A stretch of 64,000 nt of DNA, taken from UBA1757 sp045627385 (GTDB lineage: Bacteria > Bacteroidota > Bacteroidia > Bacteroidales > UBA1402). The stretch lies in assembly GCA_045627385.1 (NCBI GenBank), contig JAZQNO010000020.1:14954-78953 (forward strand). Direction: 5' to 3'. Below are positions 8,748 through 18,600 of the stretch, in pieces. The first letter of the stretch is position 1. Every line of letters begins with the position of its first letter. Made by a program: the position numbers and the translations under genes. The notes under the pieces are model-generated. The model was not told the origin of the DNA, ran no database searches, and was given only the letters and a program-made list of their open reading frames with translations.

Positions 8748-11201
8748 ATGAACATCTCTTATTCCTGGCTCAAAGATTTTGTCGATTTCGACCTTTCGGC
8801 TGTAGAGACGGCCGATTTGCTCACGTCCATCGGTCTGGAGAACGGACCGGTCGAGATGGTGGAATCCATCCGTGGCGGACTGGAAGGTCTGGTCATCGGC
8901 GAAGTGCTGACGTGCGAGCCTCATCCCGACTCCGACCATCTCCATGTGACGACTGTCGACGTGGGCGGTCCCGAGCCTCTTCCCATCGTCTGCGGTGCGC
9001 CCAACGTGGCTGCCGGACAGAAAGTCGTCGTGGCCACCATCGGCACGAAACTCTACGACGGCGACGAGTGCTTCACCATCAAGAAATCCAAGATCCGCGG
9101 CAAGGAGTCGTTCGGCATGATCTGTGCCGAAGACGAAATCGGTATCGGAACCAGTCATGAGGGCATCATCGTGCTGCCTGCCGACGCGCAGGTGGGCATG
9201 CCTGCCAGCCGATATTACCATCTGGAAAGCCAGCCTGTGCTGGAGGTCGACATCACGCCCAACCGGGCCGATGCCGCTTCGCATTTCGGCGTGGCCCGCG
9301 ACCTGTATGCGGCTCTGAAAAGCAAGGGCCAGAACGTCTGCCTGCGCCGTCCTTCGGTCGACGCGTTCAAGGTGGACAACCACAAGCTCGAAATCGAGGT
9401 CGACGTTCAGAATACCGAGGCCTGCCCGCGCTATGCCGGCATCAGCCTCACCGGCGTCCATGTGAAGGAATCGCCGAAGTGGCTGCAGGACCGTCTGCGT
9501 CTCATCGGTCTGCATCCCATCAACAACGTGGTCGACATCACCAACTATCTGCTTCACGAATTCGGTCAGCCTCTGCATGCCTTCGACGCCGACAAGATCA
9601 AAGGCCGCCGCATTGAAGTGCGTTGCAGCGGCGGCAGCAAGTTCACGACGCTCGACGGCGTGGAACGCACGCTCGACGAGAAGGATCTGATGATCTGCAA
9701 TGCCGGGGAGCCTATGTGCATGGCCGGCGTCTTCGGCGGACTGGACTCGGGTGTGACCGAGCAGACCACTTCCGTTTTTCTGGAGAGTGCCTATTTCAAT
9801 CCGGTCTGGGTGCGCAAGACGGCCCGCCGTCACGGTCTGAACACCGATTCGTCGTTCCGTTTCGAACGCGGTGTGGATCCCCATCAGACGCTTTATGTGT
9901 TGAAACGTGCCGCGCTGATGGTGAAGGAACTGGCCGATGCCGAGATTTCGAGTGAAATTGTGGACAAGTATCCGCAGCCCATCGAGGACTTCAAGGTGAC
10001 GCTTTCGTACGAAAAGTGTGACAGCCTTATCGGCAAGCAGCTCGGTCACGATGTCATCAAGAATATTCTGGAAGCGCTTGAAATGAAGGTCGTTTCCGAA
10101 AAGGACGGCGTGCTGGAACTGCTTGTGCCCGCCTACAGGGTTGACGTGCAGCGCGACTGCGATGTGATCGAGGACATTCTCCGCATCTACGGCTACAACA
10201 ATGTGGAATACACCTCGTCCATCAAGAGTACGCTGACTTACAGCAGCCATCCCGACAGCAACCGGCTTCAGAACCTGATTTCGGAACAGCTGACGGCCTG
10301 CGGTTTCCACGAGATTCTCAACAATTCGCTCACTTCGGTGTCCTATTATAAAGACCTGCAGACTTTCCCGGAGGCCAATGCCGTGCGTGTGATCAACGCG
10401 CTCAGCCAGGATCTGGAACTGATGCGTCAGACGCTGCTGTTCGGCGGTCTGGAAAACATCGCCCGCAACCGCAACCGCCGTGCCACCGACCTGAAGTTCT
10501 ACGAGTTCGGCTCCTGCTATCATTTCCATGCGGAAAACCGCAGGGAAGGGGAGGTGCTTTCGCCTTATTCGGAGGAGATGCATCTGGGCATGTGGCTGTG
10601 CGGCAACCGCAATCCGCAGACTTGGAATGCGGCTGCAGAACCGGCTACTGTCTATGATCTGAAGGCTTATGTGCAGAACGTGTTCCTGCGTCTGGGCCTG
10701 GAAGGCGTGCAGATGGAGGAAGCTGAGGCCTGTGACCTTTACACGCACAGTTTGCTTTATCGCACGCGCAGCGGCAAGCTTCTGGCCGGTGTTTCGGAGG
10801 TCAATCCAGCCGTTCTGGCCAAGTTTGACATCGACGCTCCTGTCTTCTATGCCGACATCGAGTGGCCGCTTCTGATGAAGTCTATCCGCAACAACAAGGT
10901 TCTGTATGCCGAATTGCCCAAGTTCCCGGAAGTGCGCCGCGACTTGGCTCTGCTCATCGACTCGCAGGTCCATTTCTCCGATATCGAGCGTATCGCCCTG
11001 CAGAGCGAGAAGAAACTGCTCAAGAAGGTGTCGCTTTTCGATGTCTACGAAGGCAAGTCGCTGCCTGCCGGCAAGAAGTCGTACGCTGTGAGCTTTGTCC
11101 TTCAGGACGAGTCGCAGACGCTGACGGACCAGCGCATTGAGGCGATCATGAATAAGATAATCAGCAACATTAAACAACAATTGGGCGCAAGCCTCAGATA
11201 A
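8748..11201 (+). CDS. pheT: Phenylalanine--tRNA ligase beta subunit
   Basis: Beta subunit of the alpha2-beta2 phenylalanyl-tRNA synthetase, 817 residues, normal for the long bacterial form. Domains in order: N-terminal strand-helix region (MNISYSWLKDFVDFDL), an EMAP-II-like tRNA-binding domain about residues 40-150 (CEPHPDSDHLHV), B3/B4 editing region, B5 domain, catalytic-like core, and a C-terminal anticodon-binding FDX-ACB domain (FPEVRRDLALLID onward). pheS is not in the window, so the subunits are unlinked here. It sits between dapA and the yebC-family gene with gaps of 8 and 10 bases. Confidence 0.97.
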   Translation: MNISYSWLKDFVDFDLSAVETADLLTSIGLENGPVEMVESIRGGLEGLVIGEVLTCEPHPDSDHLHVTTVDVGGPEPLPIVCGAPNVAAGQKVVVATIGTKLYDGDECFTIKKSKIRGKESFGMICAEDEIGIGTSHEGIIVLPADAQVGMPASRYYHLESQPVLEVDITPNRADAASHFGVARDLYAALKSKGQNVCLRRPSVDAFKVDNHKLEIEVDVQNTEACPRYAGISLTGVHVKESPKWLQDRLRLIGLHPINNVVDITNYLLHEFGQPLHAFDADKIKGRRIEVRCSGGSKFTTLDGVERTLDEKDLMICNAGEPMCMAGVFGGLDSGVTEQTTSVFLESAYFNPVWVRKTARRHGLNTDSSFRFERGVDPHQTLYVLKRAALMVKELADAEISSEIVDKYPQPIEDFKVTLSYEKCDSLIGKQLGHDVIKNILEALEMKVVSEKDGVLELLVPAYRVDVQRDCDVIEDILRIYGYNNVEYTSSIKSTLTYSSHPDSNRLQNLISEQLTACGFHEILNNSLTSVSYYKDLQTFPEANAVRVINALSQDLELMRQTLLFGGLENIARNRNRRATDLKFYEFGSCYHFHAENRREGEVLSPYSEEMHLGMWLCGNRNPQTWNAAAEPATVYDLKAYVQNVFLRLGLEGVQMEEAEACDLYTHSLLYRTRSGKLLAGVSEVNPAVLAKFDIDAPVFYADIEWPLLMKSIRNNKVLYAELPKFPEVRRDLALLIDSQVHFSDIERIALQSEKKLLKKVSLFDVYEGKSLPAGKKSYAVSFVLQDESQTLTDQRIEAIMNKIISNIKQQLGASLR

Positions 11202-11211
11202 TCATTTACTT

Positions 11212-11946
11212 ATGGGAAGAGCGTTTGAATACAGAAAAGCTAGAAAGCTGAAACGTTGGGGCAACATGTCCCGCACATTTACGAAAATCGGTAAGGAAAT
11301 TTCCAGCTGTGTCAAGGAAGCAGGTCCTGATCCAAACTCCAATGCACGTCTTCGTGTGCTCATTCAGAATGCCAAGGCTGCCAATATGCCTAAGGACAAT
11401 GTGGAGCGTGCCATCAAAAAGGCCGTTTCGAAGGATTTCGCAGGCTATAAGGATATGGTTTATGAAGGCTACGGCCCTCACGGCATTGCCATTCTGGTGG
11501 AAACTCAGACCGACAATCCAACCCGTACCGTTGCCAATGTCCGCAGCGTCTTCACCCGCTATGCCGGCACGCTGGGAACCAGCGGCAGTCTGTCGTTCAT
11601 CTTTGAGCGTAAGGCTGTTTTCAAAATCAAACCCAAAGAGGGTATGGATATGGATGAACTCCAGCTTGAACTTATCGACCTGGGTGCCGACGATTTCGAC
11701 CAGGACGAGGAAGAGGTCATCATCTTCGGTGCTCCCGACTGCTTCGCCAAGATCCAGAACTATCTCGAAGGTGCCGGCTACGAACTGATTTCGGCCGAAT
11801 TCGAGCGTTTTGCCAACGATTACAAGGATGTGACTCCCGAACAGCGCGAGACCATCAACAAAATGGTGGAACGTCTGGAGGAGGACGACGATGTGTCGAC
11901 CGTCTACACCAATATGAAGGAGGAGGAAGGCGAAGACGAAGAATAA
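11212..11946 (+). CDS. YebC/PmpR-family transcription/translation regulator
   Basis: Member of the YebC/TACO1 family, 244 residues, the usual length. The N-terminus MGRAFEYRKARKLKRWGNMS and the segment NPTRTVANVRSVFTRYAGTLG with the following FIFERKAVF are diagnostic. Family members have been described as DNA-binding regulators and, more recently, as ribosome-associated factors that relieve stalling at proline stretches; the sequence does not decide which applies here. The C-terminus is strongly acidic (EEDDDVS, EEEGEDEE). Last gene of the dapA-pheT unit, followed 20 bases later by a strong hairpin terminator. Confidence 0.93.
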   Translation: MGRAFEYRKARKLKRWGNMSRTFTKIGKEISSCVKEAGPDPNSNARLRVLIQNAKAANMPKDNVERAIKKAVSKDFAGYKDMVYEGYGPHGIAILVETQTDNPTRTVANVRSVFTRYAGTLGTSGSLSFIFERKAVFKIKPKEGMDMDELQLELIDLGADDFDQDEEEVIIFGAPDCFAKIQNYLEGAGYELISAEFERFANDYKDVTPEQRETINKMVERLEEDDDVSTVYTNMKEEEGEDEE

Positions 11947-11966
11947 ACCGCTTCTTTCCGGATACG

Positions 11967-12002
11967 AAAAAGGCTGCTCCGTATGGGGCAGCCTTTTCTT
12001 TT
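11967..12002. terminator. Bidirectional rho-independent terminator between yebC and tRNA-Cys
   Basis: A 9-bp stem (AAAGGCTGC at 11969-11977 with GCAGCCTTT at 11988-11996) is followed by TTCTTTT on the plus strand. On the minus strand the same stem is followed by a T run from the A tract at 11967-11971. It can therefore end both the yebC transcript and the converging tRNA-Cys transcript. Confidence 0.8.
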
Positions 12003-12005
12003 GTG

Positions 12006-12076
12006 AGGTACCTGGCGGAATCGAACCGCCGTCCCCGGTTTTGCAGACCGATCCCTAACCGCTCGGGCAAGGTACC
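12006..12076 (-). tRNA. tRNA-Cys (anticodon GCA)
   Basis: 71 bases on the minus strand fold as a cloverleaf: acceptor GGTACCT/AGGTACC, D arm, anticodon loop CTGCAAA with GCA, T arm GGCGG-TTCGATT-CCGCC. The discriminator base is T, as expected for cysteine tRNA. No CCA is encoded. A promoter (TTTG, 19 bases, TATCTTTG) lies upstream at 12102-12132, and the terminator at 11967-12002 follows. Confidence 0.95.
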
Positions 12077-12101
12077 AACTGCATTTTTTGGAAATGCGCG
12101 G

Positions 12102-12132
12102 CAAAGATAGGCCTTTTTTTGACTTTCACAAA
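12102..12132 (-). promoter_or_regulatory. Bacteroidales -33/-7 promoter for tRNA-Cys
   Basis: On the minus strand: TTTG (12132-12129), 19 bases, TATCTTTG (12109-12102), about 25 bases before the tRNA 5' end. Both consensus boxes are complete, which makes this one of the two best promoters in the window. Confidence 0.75.
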
Positions 12133-12147
12133 GGACTTTGTCCAAAA

Positions 12148-12348
12148 TTATGACAAAGCCACGAAGATTTCACCTTCCGTTTCGCTGAAGTTGAGTTTGC
12201 CTTCGCGGGCAAGCCAACCGAGAGCGGCGTAAAGGTCTTTTTCGGTCAGTTTGGTCAGTTTCTTGACGTCTTTCAGGCTCTTGGCCTGACCGGCAGCGTT
12301 CAGCACGGTCCAGACGGAACCGGCGTTGTTTCCGATTTTTTCAATCAT
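12148..12348 (-). CDS. Small winged-helix protein (DUF2582-like)
   Basis: 66-residue protein, probably one winged helix-turn-helix domain. MIEKIGNNAGSVWTVL looks like the first helix, LKDVKKLTKLTEKDLYAALG the helix-turn-helix part, and REGKLNFSETEGEIFVAL the wing. Small stand-alone proteins of this pattern in Bacteroidota are annotated DUF2582. I chose the ATG at 12348 because the longer upstream frame runs through the terminator hairpin at 12388-12410 and lacks the domain's usual N-terminus. It sits alone between the SPOR gene terminator and tRNA-Cys. A DNA-binding role is likely from the fold but no target can be named. Confidence 0.75.
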   Translation of the reverse strand: MIEKIGNNAGSVWTVLNAAGQAKSLKDVKKLTKLTEKDLYAALGWLAREGKLNFSETEGEIFVALS

Positions 12349-12378
12349 AATAAGGGGTAAGTTGTAAAAAGGTTGATA

Positions 12379-12410
12379 TAAAAGATAAAGGCTCCATTCC
12401 CTGGAGCCTT
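12379..12410 (-). terminator. Rho-independent terminator after the SPOR lipoprotein gene
   Basis: A 9-bp perfect stem (AAGGCTCCA at 12388-12396 with TGGAGCCTT at 12402-12410, loop of 5). On the minus strand it is followed by TATCTTTTA. It begins 24 bases after the SPOR gene stop and separates that gene from the small winged-helix gene. Confidence 0.65.
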
Positions 12411-12433
12411 GTAAGTCGTCTCTGTGGAGAGGG

Positions 12434-12892
12434 CTATTCTTTGATAAGGATCCAGGCATCCGGGAAGTCCTTCTTCAGGGTCTTGACCAGTTCCTGAGCG
12501 TCTGCCTTGTTCTGGAAGAAAGATACGATGACTCTGTACATGAGTTTCTCGTTCTGTCCGAGAACGGTGTTGGGGTAACCGGCTTCCTGCATGCGTTTCA
12601 GCAGGCTTTCGGCATTGGTGCGGTTGATGAAACTGCCCACGACAACGCCATAAGTGCCTTCAGAGGCCTTTCCGATGATTTCGAGAGATTCGGCAGCCTC
12701 CTTGATGCTGCTCTTTTCGACCACTTCGATGGTTTCGTTCTGAGCAGGCTGCTTCTCTGCTTCAAGCGCTTCCTGTCTGGCTTTGGCCCGTTCGTAGGCA
12801 GCGTCGTAAGCTTCCTTGTTGGACTTGCAGCCGGTGAGTGCCAAAGCGGCCAAAGTGGCCAGGCAAAGGGTGAATTTGCTGAATGTTTTCAT
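12434..12892 (-). CDS. SPOR-domain lipoprotein
   Basis: 152-residue cell-envelope protein. Lipoprotein signal with lipobox ALTGC (Cys22), then a charged, helical, probably coiled-coil linker rich in Ala/Glu/Lys (about 25-60), then a SPOR domain of about 75 residues (YGVVVGSFINRTNAESLL to the C-terminus). SPOR domains bind denuded peptidoglycan glycan strands and often mark septal proteins. The ATG at 12892 was preferred over one 14 codons upstream because it gives a clean signal peptide and follows the -7 box at 12914-12921. It has its own terminator, so it is monocistronic. Confidence 0.88.
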   Translation of the reverse strand: MKTFSKFTLCLATLAALALTGCKSNKEAYDAAYERAKARQEALEAEKQPAQNETIEVVEKSSIKEAAESLEIIGKASEGTYGVVVGSFINRTNAESLLKRMQEAGYPNTVLGQNEKLMYRVIVSFFQNKADAQELVKTLKKDFPDAWILIKE

Positions 12893-12913
12893 ATTGGCTT
12901 GTGTTTGAGACGG

Positions 12914-12945
12914 CAAAGATACATATTTTTTCAATTTGATTCAAG
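12914..12945 (-). promoter_or_regulatory. Bacteroidales promoter for the SPOR lipoprotein
   Basis: On the minus strand: CTTG (12945-12942; consensus TTTG), 20 bases, TATCTTTG (12921-12914), 21 bases before the start codon at 12892. The divergent folC box lies at 12963-12970. Confidence 0.65.
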
Positions 12946-12962
12946 CCGATTGGCTTTTTGCG

Positions 12963-12970
12963 TAAATTTG
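12963..12970 (+). promoter_or_regulatory. Possible -7 promoter element for folC
   Basis: TAAATTTG fits TAnnTTTG and lies 40 bases before the folC ATG. The nearest TTTG upstream (12935-12938) is 24 bases away, longer than usual, so this is weaker than the divergent SPOR promoter. Confidence 0.45.
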
Positions 12971-13010
12971 CGCCTCGGATGCGGTGCCCTAAGGCCTGCA
13001 GGCATACAAG

Positions 13011-14333
13011 ATGACATACGACGAAGTTCTCCAATATCTGTATTCGCAAGTTCCTCAGTTTCAATTGGTCGGTTCTGAGGCTTATCATCCCGGGCTGGAC
13101 AACGTGCTCTTGCTCGACCGCTGGTGCGGCGCGCCTCACAAGGCTTTTGCCAGCATTCATGTGGCGGGCACCAACGGCAAGGGTAGCACTTCTCATATGC
13201 TGGCTTCTGTGTTGCAGTCGGCCGGCTACAGGGTGGGTCTCTACACTTCGCCGCATCTGAAGGATTTCCGCGAGCGCATTCGGGTGGACGGTCAGATGAT
13301 TGACCGCGATTTTGTGGTTTCCTTTGTGGAAAAATACCGTCGGGCCAAAGAATTGCCGCCGTTTCCCGCCGATTTCCAGCCTTCTTTCTTTGAACTGACC
13401 ACCGAACTGGCGTTCTGTTATTTCGCCGATCGGAAGGTGGATGTGGCCATCATTGAGGTGGGTTTGGGCGGACGCTTCGACAGCACCAACATCATTCGTC
13501 CGCTGGTGTCGGTCATAGCGCATGTCAGTTTCGACCACATGGCCATTCTGGGCGACACTCTGGAGCAGATTGCCGGCGAGAAGGCCGGCATCGCCAAACG
13601 CGATGTGCCTCTGGTGCTGGCTTCCAACGGGGAGGTTGTGCGTGGGGTGGTCGAAGGCCAATGCGTTTCTGTGGGTGCGCCTTTGCATTACGCGCCTGCT
13701 GCATGGCGTTGCCAGTCGCGTCCGCAACTGCCCGGACAGGTCTTCGATTTCCACCGCTTGCCCGGTGCGGGGCTGACGGCTTCGTCGCTCCCGTGCTGTC
13801 GGGATGTCTATTGTGACCTGGGCGGCAACTATATAGCCGACAATGTGCTGAGCGTCCTCACGACGCTTGATCTGATCGCTGCGCAATTTCCTGTGGGAGA
13901 ATCGGCTTTGAGAGAAGGTCTGGCCGATGTGATCGGACAGACCGGCATCCGCGGCCGTTGGGAAATCTTGGGTGAGCATCCTTTGCGCATTGCCGACACG
14001 GGGCATAACGAGGACTGCATGGACCGTCTGATGGCTCAGTTGGCGGAAACGCCCCACCGACGTCTGCATCTGGTGCTGGGTTTCGTCAAAGACAAGGATG
14101 TGGATGCCATGTTTCGTCTGATGCCTTCCGATGCGGCTTATTATTTTGCCAATGCGCCCATTCCCAGAGCTTTGTCTGCGGCCGAACTGGCCGAAAAGGC
14201 TGGCGCATACGGCTTGAAAGGATGTGCGTATCCTTCTGTGGGCGCAGCCTATAAGGCGGCCCTGGATGCGGCGGAAGGGGAGGATGTCGTCTTTGTGGGC
14301 GGCAGCAATTTCACCGTTTCCGAAATTCTCTGA
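13011..14333 (+). CDS. folC: Bifunctional folylpolyglutamate synthase/dihydrofolate synthase
   Basis: Mur-ligase-family enzyme that joins glutamate to dihydropteroate and adds further glutamates to folates. 440 residues, normal length. The ATP-binding loop GTNGKGST is at residues 53-60; LYTSPHLKDFRERIRVDG and the EVGLGGRFDSTN block are diagnostic of the family; the C-terminal Mur-ligase domain contains ILGEHPLRIADTGHNEDCM (the GAHN-like element). Cytoplasmic. It converges with mltG, whose stop lies 4 bases downstream, leaving no room for a separate terminator. Confidence 0.96.
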   Translation: MTYDEVLQYLYSQVPQFQLVGSEAYHPGLDNVLLLDRWCGAPHKAFASIHVAGTNGKGSTSHMLASVLQSAGYRVGLYTSPHLKDFRERIRVDGQMIDRDFVVSFVEKYRRAKELPPFPADFQPSFFELTTELAFCYFADRKVDVAIIEVGLGGRFDSTNIIRPLVSVIAHVSFDHMAILGDTLEQIAGEKAGIAKRDVPLVLASNGEVVRGVVEGQCVSVGAPLHYAPAAWRCQSRPQLPGQVFDFHRLPGAGLTASSLPCCRDVYCDLGGNYIADNVLSVLTTLDLIAAQFPVGESALREGLADVIGQTGIRGRWEILGEHPLRIADTGHNEDCMDRLMAQLAETPHRRLHLVLGFVKDKDVDAMFRLMPSDAAYYFANAPIPRALSAAELAEKAGAYGLKGCAYPSVGAAYKAALDAAEGEDVVFVGGSNFTVSEIL

Positions 14334-14337
14334 GCGC

Positions 14338-15393
14338 TTATTTCATGATGCGGTTGCGGTCGAGCGCTCTGTGGTAGCGTTCGGCGTAGCGGTTGTGCTG
14401 GGCGAGGGTGGACGAATAGTAGTGTCCGCCTGAGAAATCGTCTTTGGCACACATGTACAGGTAGTTGTGCTGGCTGGCGTTCAGCACGGCGTCGAGGGCT
14501 GTTTTGGAAGGTATGCGGATGGGGCCTGGGGGCAGGCCCATGTGCTTGTAGGTGTTGTAGGGCGAATCTACTTCGGTGTATTCTTTCAGGACTCGGTGCA
14601 TGCTCCAGTCGTTCATGGCGAACTTGATGGTGGGGCAGGCCTGCAGGTACATCCTTTTTTTCATGCGGTTCATATAGAGGCCGGCCACGACGGGCCATTC
14701 GTCCTTGCGGTTGGTCTCTTCTTCGATGATGGAAGCCAGCGTGGACACTTGCCAGGGCTCCAGCCCTTTGTCGGCGGCCTTTTTCAGGCGTTCTTCCGTC
14801 CAGAACTGACGGTAGGCGCGCTGGAAGGTCTGCATCAGTTTCTCGGGACTGCAGTTCCACCACACTTCGTAGGTGTCGGGCAGGAAGAGCGACATGGCTG
14901 TTTCGGCTCTGAATCCCAGGGAATCTTGCCATTGGCTGTCTTTGAAGGTGTCGAGCAGGGTGAGGGAATCGAGCATGATCTGGTGCGAAAGCACACCGGC
15001 CAGCTGTTCGAGTGTGCGCAGGTTGTTGAACTGGATGCGGACCGGTTTTTGAAGGCCTTGTTTCAGAATGACGAGCATCTGCCGGTTGTTCATCCCGCTT
15101 TTCAGTTCGTAGTGACCGCTTCTGACGGCATCGGCATAACCGCTTTTCCGGGCGGCCTTTTCGAACGACTGAGGCCTGACGAGCACATTCTGCTGTTGGA
15201 GGTTTGAGAACACTTTGTCGAAGTTGTCGCCTTTGTGAATGTTCAGAATGACGGTTTTGTCGGACTGGATGTTGGGCAGCAGATAGGTGCGGTAGAAGCC
15301 GATTCCGCAGAACAATATGATAATCAGGACTGCTGCGGCAGACACGAGACCGTATCGGAACCACTTTGAGGAAAAGAGATTATTTTTTTTCAT
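14338..15393 (-). CDS. mltG: Endolytic murein transglycosylase MltG
   Basis: Cleaves nascent peptidoglycan glycan strands at the inner membrane. 351 residues. One N-terminal transmembrane helix (about residues 14-34), a LysM-like subdomain (VILNIHKGDNFDKV), and the YceG catalytic domain with the catalytic Glu in SIIEEET (residue 224 by position) and the family motif YNTYKHMGLPPGPIRIPS. The start gives a short positively charged cytoplasmic tail before the helix. No clear -7 box upstream on the minus strand. It faces tRNA-Ser across a short region and converges with folC. Confidence 0.96.
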   Translation of the reverse strand: MKKNNLFSSKWFRYGLVSAAAVLIIILFCGIGFYRTYLLPNIQSDKTVILNIHKGDNFDKVFSNLQQQNVLVRPQSFEKAARKSGYADAVRSGHYELKSGMNNRQMLVILKQGLQKPVRIQFNNLRTLEQLAGVLSHQIMLDSLTLLDTFKDSQWQDSLGFRAETAMSLFLPDTYEVWWNCSPEKLMQTFQRAYRQFWTEERLKKAADKGLEPWQVSTLASIIEEETNRKDEWPVVAGLYMNRMKKRMYLQACPTIKFAMNDWSMHRVLKEYTEVDSPYNTYKHMGLPPGPIRIPSKTALDAVLNASQHNYLYMCAKDDFSGGHYYSSTLAQHNRYAERYHRALDRNRIMK

Positions 15394-15400
15394 TTATAAT

Positions 15401-15432
15401 TTTGAATCTTGACAATAAGTTTCCTATCTTTG
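15401..15432 (+). promoter_or_regulatory. Bacteroidales -33/-7 promoter for tRNA-Ser
   Basis: TTTG (15401-15404), exactly 20 bases, TATCTTTG (15425-15432), 44 bases before the tRNA 5' end. Both boxes are complete. Confidence 0.75.
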
Positions 15433-15476
15433 CGCCGCATTTGAAACCGGTTTGGCCGGCTTTCAGCTTCGCTTCC

Positions 15477-15563
15477 GGAAGGATGGGTGAGTGGCTGAAA
15501 CCAACAGTTTGCTAAACTGTCGTACTCGTAAGGGTACCGGGGGTTCGAATCCCCCTTCTTCCG
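15477..15563 (+). tRNA. tRNA-Ser (anticodon GCT)
   Basis: 87 bases folding as a class II tRNA: acceptor GGAAGGA/TTCTTCC (one G-T pair), anticodon loop TTGCTAA with GCT (reads AGC/AGT), a long variable arm (CGTACTCGTAAGGGTACC) and T arm GGGGG-TTCGAAT-CCCCC, discriminator G. CCA is not encoded (CCG follows). It has its own promoter and terminator. Confidence 0.96.
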
Positions 15564-15576
15564 CCGGAATACAACA

Positions 15577-15615
15577 TTGGGTACAGGATGGAAATCCTGT
15601 ACCCAACTTTTTTTT
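15577..15615 (+). terminator. Rho-independent terminator after tRNA-Ser
   Basis: A perfect 12-bp stem (TTGGGTACAGGA at 15577-15588 with TCCTGTACCCAA at 15595-15606) is followed by C and eight T. It is the strongest terminator in the window. Confidence 0.9.
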
Positions 15616-15662
15616 GTTCTCTTGCAGGATGCGGCTGCAAAGGTAATACATTTTTGCAAAAA

Positions 15663-18600
15663 TCATTTCACTCTCACCGCGGCCGCCGCATTGTCGAGTC
15701 GGACGATGTAGAGGCCTGTCTGGAAGCCGTTCAGGCTGGTGGTGCCGGCGGCGATTCCGGCATTGTACAGCACGCGTCCGCTCAGATCGCAGACCTGCAG
15801 CTGTCCGCCTTCTGCGCTGTGAAGGTTCAGCTGGCCCTGTCTGTCGCTCCAGCCATAGAGCTGGCTCTTGTCGGCTTCGATATTCCTGCTCAGACCGTCG
15901 ACGGTGACATAGAGCCATTCGGGACCCAGCGGAGCGCCGTTGAGACCGGCCGTGTAGAGCGGCGACTGGAGGCTGATGCTGAGAAGGCTTTCGTCGGCGA
16001 AGATGTGGTCGAGGCCCATCGTGTAGAGATAGAGGTCGTTGCTGCGATTGACTGCCACGAGGTTGTTGTCATCTTCTTCGACCATGTTGCCCTTGCTGTC
16101 GGCCAAAGCCAGATTCTGGGTGGAGTTGGTCGGAGCCACCGGATTGGCTGTCAGTGATTCGTCACCCGTGTAGTAGCGGCCTTCGAAGAGGTTGTTGGTG
16201 ACACGGATGTCGGAGGTGACGGTCGAATCGGCCGCATAGAGCGCCAGCAGCGCCACAGGATAGTTGACGTTGCTCCAGCGTTTGCAGAAGATGTTGTTGG
16301 CGATGGAGATGTCGACCGTGCTGCCTGAGGGAACAGAGGCGAATTCCAGGAAGGAACGCAGTTTGTCGCTGGCGTTGCCACCGATCTTGTAGAACAGGTT
16401 GTTGTCGATGCGGATGCTGAAATTCAGATCGGAAGTCGAACCCGAACGTCCGAGATTGAACATCTGGCTGCCGTGGAAGTTGGAAACTACGTTGTTGATG
16501 AAGGTGAAGCGGTTGAGCGTATAGGTGGCCGAAGCGTCGAGCTGGAACAGATGGCCGCCCAGCTTGCCGTCGGGCAGGCTGCCGCCGTTGTTCTCGAAAC
16601 GGCAGTTCTCCACCCAGATGCCACCGTAGTAGCTGCCGGCCGCTGCGGCGCGGCTGCGGAGAGTCACCTGTACTTCCTGATCGTAGAACTGGCAGTTGCG
16701 GATGACGAACAGTCCGCTGACCGTGTCGTTGGCACAGTTGAAGAAGAAGGGGTTGTAGGCTTCTTTGTCGTAGCCTTCGAACCAGGTGCTGTCGACCCAA
16801 GTAAGGCCCTCGTATATGAGCGTGTCGCAGCGCGAAGAGCGATTGGTGGTGATGCGGCCGAACAGTTTGGGATGGGCGTCTTCGGCGGCTTTGATCTGAA
16901 TGGTGCCGCTGGTTCTGGGATAGGCGAATCCCGTGCTGCCCAGGAAGTAGACGTCACATGTGTCGGCCGGGCTCTCGTAGAAGTCTTCGAGCAGGATGAC
17001 ATCGCCGCCGATGGCGATTTCGATGGCGGTCTTCAGCTCGGGAACGTTGCTGACGCTGACGGTGCGCGGCTCTGTGCGTGTGGCGTAGGCCATGCGGGCG
17101 CCCAGATAGCTGCGGCCTTCACCGGCGGTGAACAGGTCGGAGGTGAGGTCGAGGACGATGCCGTCGGCAAACAGCTGGCCGATGCTCAGGTCGTCCGGAA
17201 TCATGTTGCTCGGATCGGAAGCCCAGTCGGCCAGCCCGTCGGAGAACAGATTGTATCGGGCCATAAGCTCGGAAGAATCGCCCAGTGCGTCCAGTGCGAG
17301 CGATGTCTTTCCCGTCTGGTGGAAGATGTTGTCGCTCAGGTCGAGAAGGGCGGTATGTCCGGAAGCGTTCAGAGCGACGAGGGTGGAAGCTCCGGCCTGT
17401 GCCGTTTGGAAGAAGATGTTGTGTTTGAGGACAAGCTGTGACAAGTCGTTCTGACTGTTCCATGCGATCCAAGTGTCGGGACGGCAGTTTTCGAATATGT
17501 TTTCGCCGATATAGAGGCTGTCGGCAACGATACCCTCGACACAGAACAGGGAGCCTCCCGTGGCACATTGGTTCAGACGGCTGGATTTGAGGCTGATGCA
17601 GGCGATTTTGGAAGATGCGTCGGACTTGGCTTCGAGCAGTGATGCGAGCGATTCGAAGCGGCAGTCTTCGATGAAGAAGCCTTCGCTCAGCTGCAGGTTG
17701 TCGCCCAGTTTGAAAGGCGTGCCGTTTTCGAAAGTGACTCCCTTGAACAGCAGTTTTTCCAAGTCAAGGGAGGTGGGCTGGAAACTGCCTTTGAAGACGA
17801 CCGACTGATGTACGTCATAAGGCTGCAGGGTGATTTTGCCGCGGCCTGCTGAAACCAGCTGGCTCAGATCGTAGCGGGCATCACCGTCGGTGCTGGTCTT
17901 GAGCAGAATGAGGGGTTCGGTATTGCCGATGACGCTGAAGTCGTAGGCAAGCGCCGATTTCAGTTCGGCCGTGTTGTCGACGGTGGCGCCGGTGGTGGTC
18001 AGATTGAAGTCGGGCGCCTCGAAATGGCCTGCAGACAGCAGGTAGGACAGAGCGTTGTCGAGCAGTTTCAGTCCTTCTTCGTTCAGATTGGTGTTCTGGT
18101 CGGCACAGATGGCCAGCATCAGATATTTGGCCGCGTCGTTGCTGTAGTCTTCATACATGTTGACGATGCCCGAATGGACACCTCGTCCGATGACGTATCC
18201 CGAAGGCTCCTCGGTGTAGGTGAATCCCTGGAAGTATTTGCCTGTCTGGGAATTGTCTTTGAAGAAGGATGGCGTAAGCAGGTGCTCGCCCTGCTCCGTG
18301 AGGCTGATTCCGTTGAAGAGCGGGTGAATGAGGAAATTGGAGGCGATGACGGCCAGGCTGTCGTTGTCGCCGTTGTTCTGTGTGAAGCCGCTGCCCCAGT
18401 TCTTGTAGGCGAAAGCCTTCAGATTGAGGAAAGGCTTGTAGCCGATGAGATACTTGGCGTTTTTGACCACGTCTGCGCCGCTGCCGGGATATTCGCTGAG
18501 CACGACGGCGTCACAGTCGGCAAAGGCCGCCTTGACGGCCTCTTCGCTGTCGAGACCGGCCGTTTCGGCTTGAGTGAACAGCTTGACACGATAATTTTTG

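Noticed and set aside
8736..11180. A long open frame on the minus strand spanning all of pheT
   Set aside because: It mirrors the pheT reading frame, has no family motif, and is explained by codon bias in GC-rich DNA, which keeps the antisense frame free of stops.
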